Positions 6,354 to 7,860 of a stretch of DNA of 7,860 nucleotides are shown here, piece by piece (position 1 is the stretch's first letter; each line of letters opens with the position of its first letter). The stretch is taken from contig DFOV01000039.1 of NCBI GenBank assembly GCA_002376965.1, positions 1 through 7,860 of the forward strand, read 5' to 3'. The stretch comes from Gammaproteobacteria bacterium UBA3532. Its GTDB lineage: Bacteria; Pseudomonadota; Gammaproteobacteria; Enterobacterales; UBA3532. Made by a program: the position numbers and the translations under genes. The notes beneath the pieces are model-generated. The model was not told the DNA's origin. It saw only the letters and a list, made by a program, of their open reading frames with translations, and did no database searches.

Positions 6354-7695
6354 AACATTTTTGAAAAAAATAAATAAGTCGTTGCTATGTGTTGCAACTG
6401 TTTTATCGCTGGCTGTTTCGGGCTGCGGTGGAAGTGCAAAAAATAATAATGATAATGATTTTATTATTGACCTTGGCAATACCAGCGCTGACCCAGAAGT
6501 AGCTCAAACTGTTGATCTTTTTCTTAGCTGGTATTTGTGGCCTGATGAATTGCCAAGTCTAAATGCTGAAAATTTTAGTTCTGTTGACGAAGTCGTCAAT
6601 ACAGTAACATCGGCCGTTGAACGAGACCGTTTTAGCTTTTGGTTGCCTAGAGATATTGGCGAAGCTTTCTTCTTCAGTGGAGAGCTTGTTGGTTACGGTG
6701 GACATGTGAAATTTACTGATGATGCGGTCATCATACTATTTACCCATAACAACGGGGCCTTTGCCGATAATAATCTGCAACGAGGCGATCGAATTGTTAG
6801 TATTGATGGTGAAAGTGTCATTACATTGCTAGAAGAAGCTCAAGCGAATGGTCTATCAGATAGTTCTATATTTGGAGCCCAGCAAGAGGGCACCTCTGTT
6901 ACCGCTACTGTCGAGCGTTTGGGCGGGCTCTCAGAACAAATAACGCTAACGTCCAGCACCTATAGCATCAACGCAGTTATTGCCGAAGAAGTTATTCCTC
7001 AAGGTGACAGTACAGTCGGGTATATTGCCTATTCAGATTTTTTGGATACCAGTGAACCTGAGCTCGAAGCGACCTTTGAGCAATTTAAAGCTGCTGGTGT
7101 TGATCAACTTGTTTTAGATCTGCGTTATAACGGTGGTGGCTCGTTATCTATTACCGCCAAACTAGCTTCGTGGATCAACGGCAGTTTTGGTGGGCAGCTA
7201 TTTACCGGTACGAATTACAATGATGCCCGGGCGGACAGCGATCAGGACTACTTTTTCGATTCATTTGAAAATAGTTTGAGTATTCAAAACCTGGTTGTCA
7301 TTGCGACCAGTGCAACCTGTTCTGCCAGTGAGGCTATCGTTGCCGGATTTGAACCATACATCAACGTTACTGTTGTTGGCCAAACAACCTGTGGCAAGCC
7401 TGTTGGCATGAATTTGTTCACTTTTGACAACGTGATGCTGGCGCCGCTTACTTTCCAGTTAAGCAACAGCGAGGGATTGTTGGAGTATTTTTCTGGGATC
7501 TCGCCAGACTGCTCAGTTGCTGATAGTGATACGACCCACGCACTAGGGGACTCAGAAGAAGCGATGCTATCCGCTGCTTTAAATTATCTATCGACAGGAC
7601 AGTGTTCGGCAAATGCTGGGTTGGTCAAGGCCGCGTCACAGGCTACTGGATATAGCTCACTTCGTTCTCCTGCTTTCTCAAATATGGTGGACTAA
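6343..7695 (+). CDS. S41 family (C-terminal-processing-type) serine peptidase, predicted lipoprotein
   Basis: 450 residues, predicted to be lipid-anchored and to act in the cell envelope. A basic start and hydrophobic stretch lead to the lipobox VSGC with C28, then an Asn/Asp-rich linker. Residues 50-110 form an N-terminal region with the segment SWYLWPDELP (62-71). A PDZ-like domain spans about 113-195, with LQRGDRIVSIDGESV at 145-159. The catalytic domain follows from about 225, with VLDLRYNGGG at 257-266. S327 in CSASEA and K352 in CGKPVG lie 25 residues apart, as the Ser-Lys pair does in Prc and plant CtpA. The mature part has four further cysteines (326, 350, 390, 421). The ATG at 6343 lies inside dam, with AGAGG 12 bases upstream; a TTG at 6361 would give a more typical signal peptide start. 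Substrate is unknown. No promoter was seen, so it is probably transcribed with dam. Confidence 0.9.
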   Translation: MENRTFLKKINKSLLCVATVLSLAVSGCGGSAKNNNDNDFIIDLGNTSADPEVAQTVDLFLSWYLWPDELPSLNAENFSSVDEVVNTVTSAVERDRFSFWLPRDIGEAFFFSGELVGYGGHVKFTDDAVIILFTHNNGAFADNNLQRGDRIVSIDGESVITLLEEAQANGLSDSSIFGAQQEGTSVTATVERLGGLSEQITLTSSTYSINAVIAEEVIPQGDSTVGYIAYSDFLDTSEPELEATFEQFKAAGVDQLVLDLRYNGGGSLSITAKLASWINGSFGGQLFTGTNYNDARADSDQDYFFDSFENSLSIQNLVVIATSATCSASEAIVAGFEPYINVTVVGQTTCGKPVGMNLFTFDNVMLAPLTFQLSNSEGLLEYFSGISPDCSVADSDTTHALGDSEEAMLSAALNYLSTGQCSANAGLVKAASQATGYSSLRSPAFSNMVD

Positions 7696-7716
7696 TTGAT
7701 TTTGTCATAATCAATT
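7694..7716. repeat. AT-rich hairpin over the S41 peptidase stop codon
   Basis: AATTGATT (7694-7701) and AATCAATT (7709-7716) form a perfect 8-bp stem around a 7-base loop, beginning within the TAA stop codon. It lacks a T-tract and is weakly stable, so it may protect the 3' end or help termination rather than terminate alone. Confidence 0.45.
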
Positions 7717-7748
7717 CTTCCAGCATAAAATATATTTATGTATAATTC

Positions 7749-7774
7749 AGTGCCCCGTCCAAGGGGCACTTTTT
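7749..7774 (+). terminator. Intrinsic terminator after the dam-S41 unit
   Basis: AGTGCCCC (7749-7756) pairs perfectly with GGGGCACT (7763-7770) around the loop GTCCAA, followed by a run of T through 7774. The strong GC-rich stem and T-tract are on the + strand only; read the other way there is no T-run. The bases from 7775 to the right edge hold no recognisable gene or site. Confidence 0.92.
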
Positions 7775-7860
7775 GTTGTGCGGCTGTAAATTTACCGACT
7801 ACAGTTAAGTACTGGTGCTACTTGAATCCAGTTGAGCTCGATCAAAGTAAACGATGGCGA

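Noticed and set aside
7702..7712. TGTCAT-like half of a Pho box
   Set aside because: Only one half-site, inside a hairpin after a stop codon and not upstream of any gene in the window.
7741..7746. A perfect TATAAT hexamer after the S41 gene
   Set aside because: No -35 lies at proper distance and the strong terminator begins 3 bases later, so any transcript would end almost at once.
7792..7860. Minus-strand frame open at the right edge with a stop at 7792-7794
   Set aside because: Only 22 codons are visible and a second minus frame is also open over much of the stretch, so I cannot tell a convergent gene's 3' end from chance.

Overview
The window looks like chromosome of a gammaproteobacterium, probably marine or aquatic. 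The reasons are a long PstA with an extra periplasmic domain of the kind seen in Pseudomonas-like lineages, a Dam methylase closely resembling the enterobacterial enzyme, and moderate base composition. All seven complete genes and the one partial gene lie on the + strand. The species assignment is inference; nothing here fixes the genus.

Region 1 (1-4110) is a phosphate-uptake operon: the 3' end of pstC, then pstA, pstB and phoU, with gaps of 3 to 15 bases. A guanine-deaminase-type gene follows phoU after only 11 bases, and the run ends at a strong intrinsic terminator (4086-4110). PstC and PstA form the membrane channel, PstB powers it, and PhoU links transporter state to Pho regulon signalling. 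The deaminase appears to be a nucleobase-salvage passenger co-transcribed with them. pstS and any Pho box would lie upstream of the window.

Region 2 (4111-5466) is a self-contained two-gene unit with a plausible promoter. It encodes a small protein resembling the ends of flagellar rod/hook proteins and, 8 bases later, a SprA-related putative metalloprotease with an HELAH motif in a low-complexity context. It is the least understood part of the window and the best candidate for an undescribed system.

Region 3 (5455-7774) starts with a compact dam promoter (extended -10) flanked by two inverted repeats. dam follows, then a lipoprotein S41 (C-terminal-processing-type) peptidase whose start overlaps the dam stop region by 11 bases. 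An AT-rich hairpin over the peptidase stop codon and a strong intrinsic terminator (7749-7774) close the unit. The last 86 bases hold nothing I can identify.

I see no tRNA, rRNA, CRISPR array, insertion sequence or attachment site. dam has no restriction endonuclease beside it, so it reads as an orphan (regulatory or repair) methylase rather than part of a restriction system.
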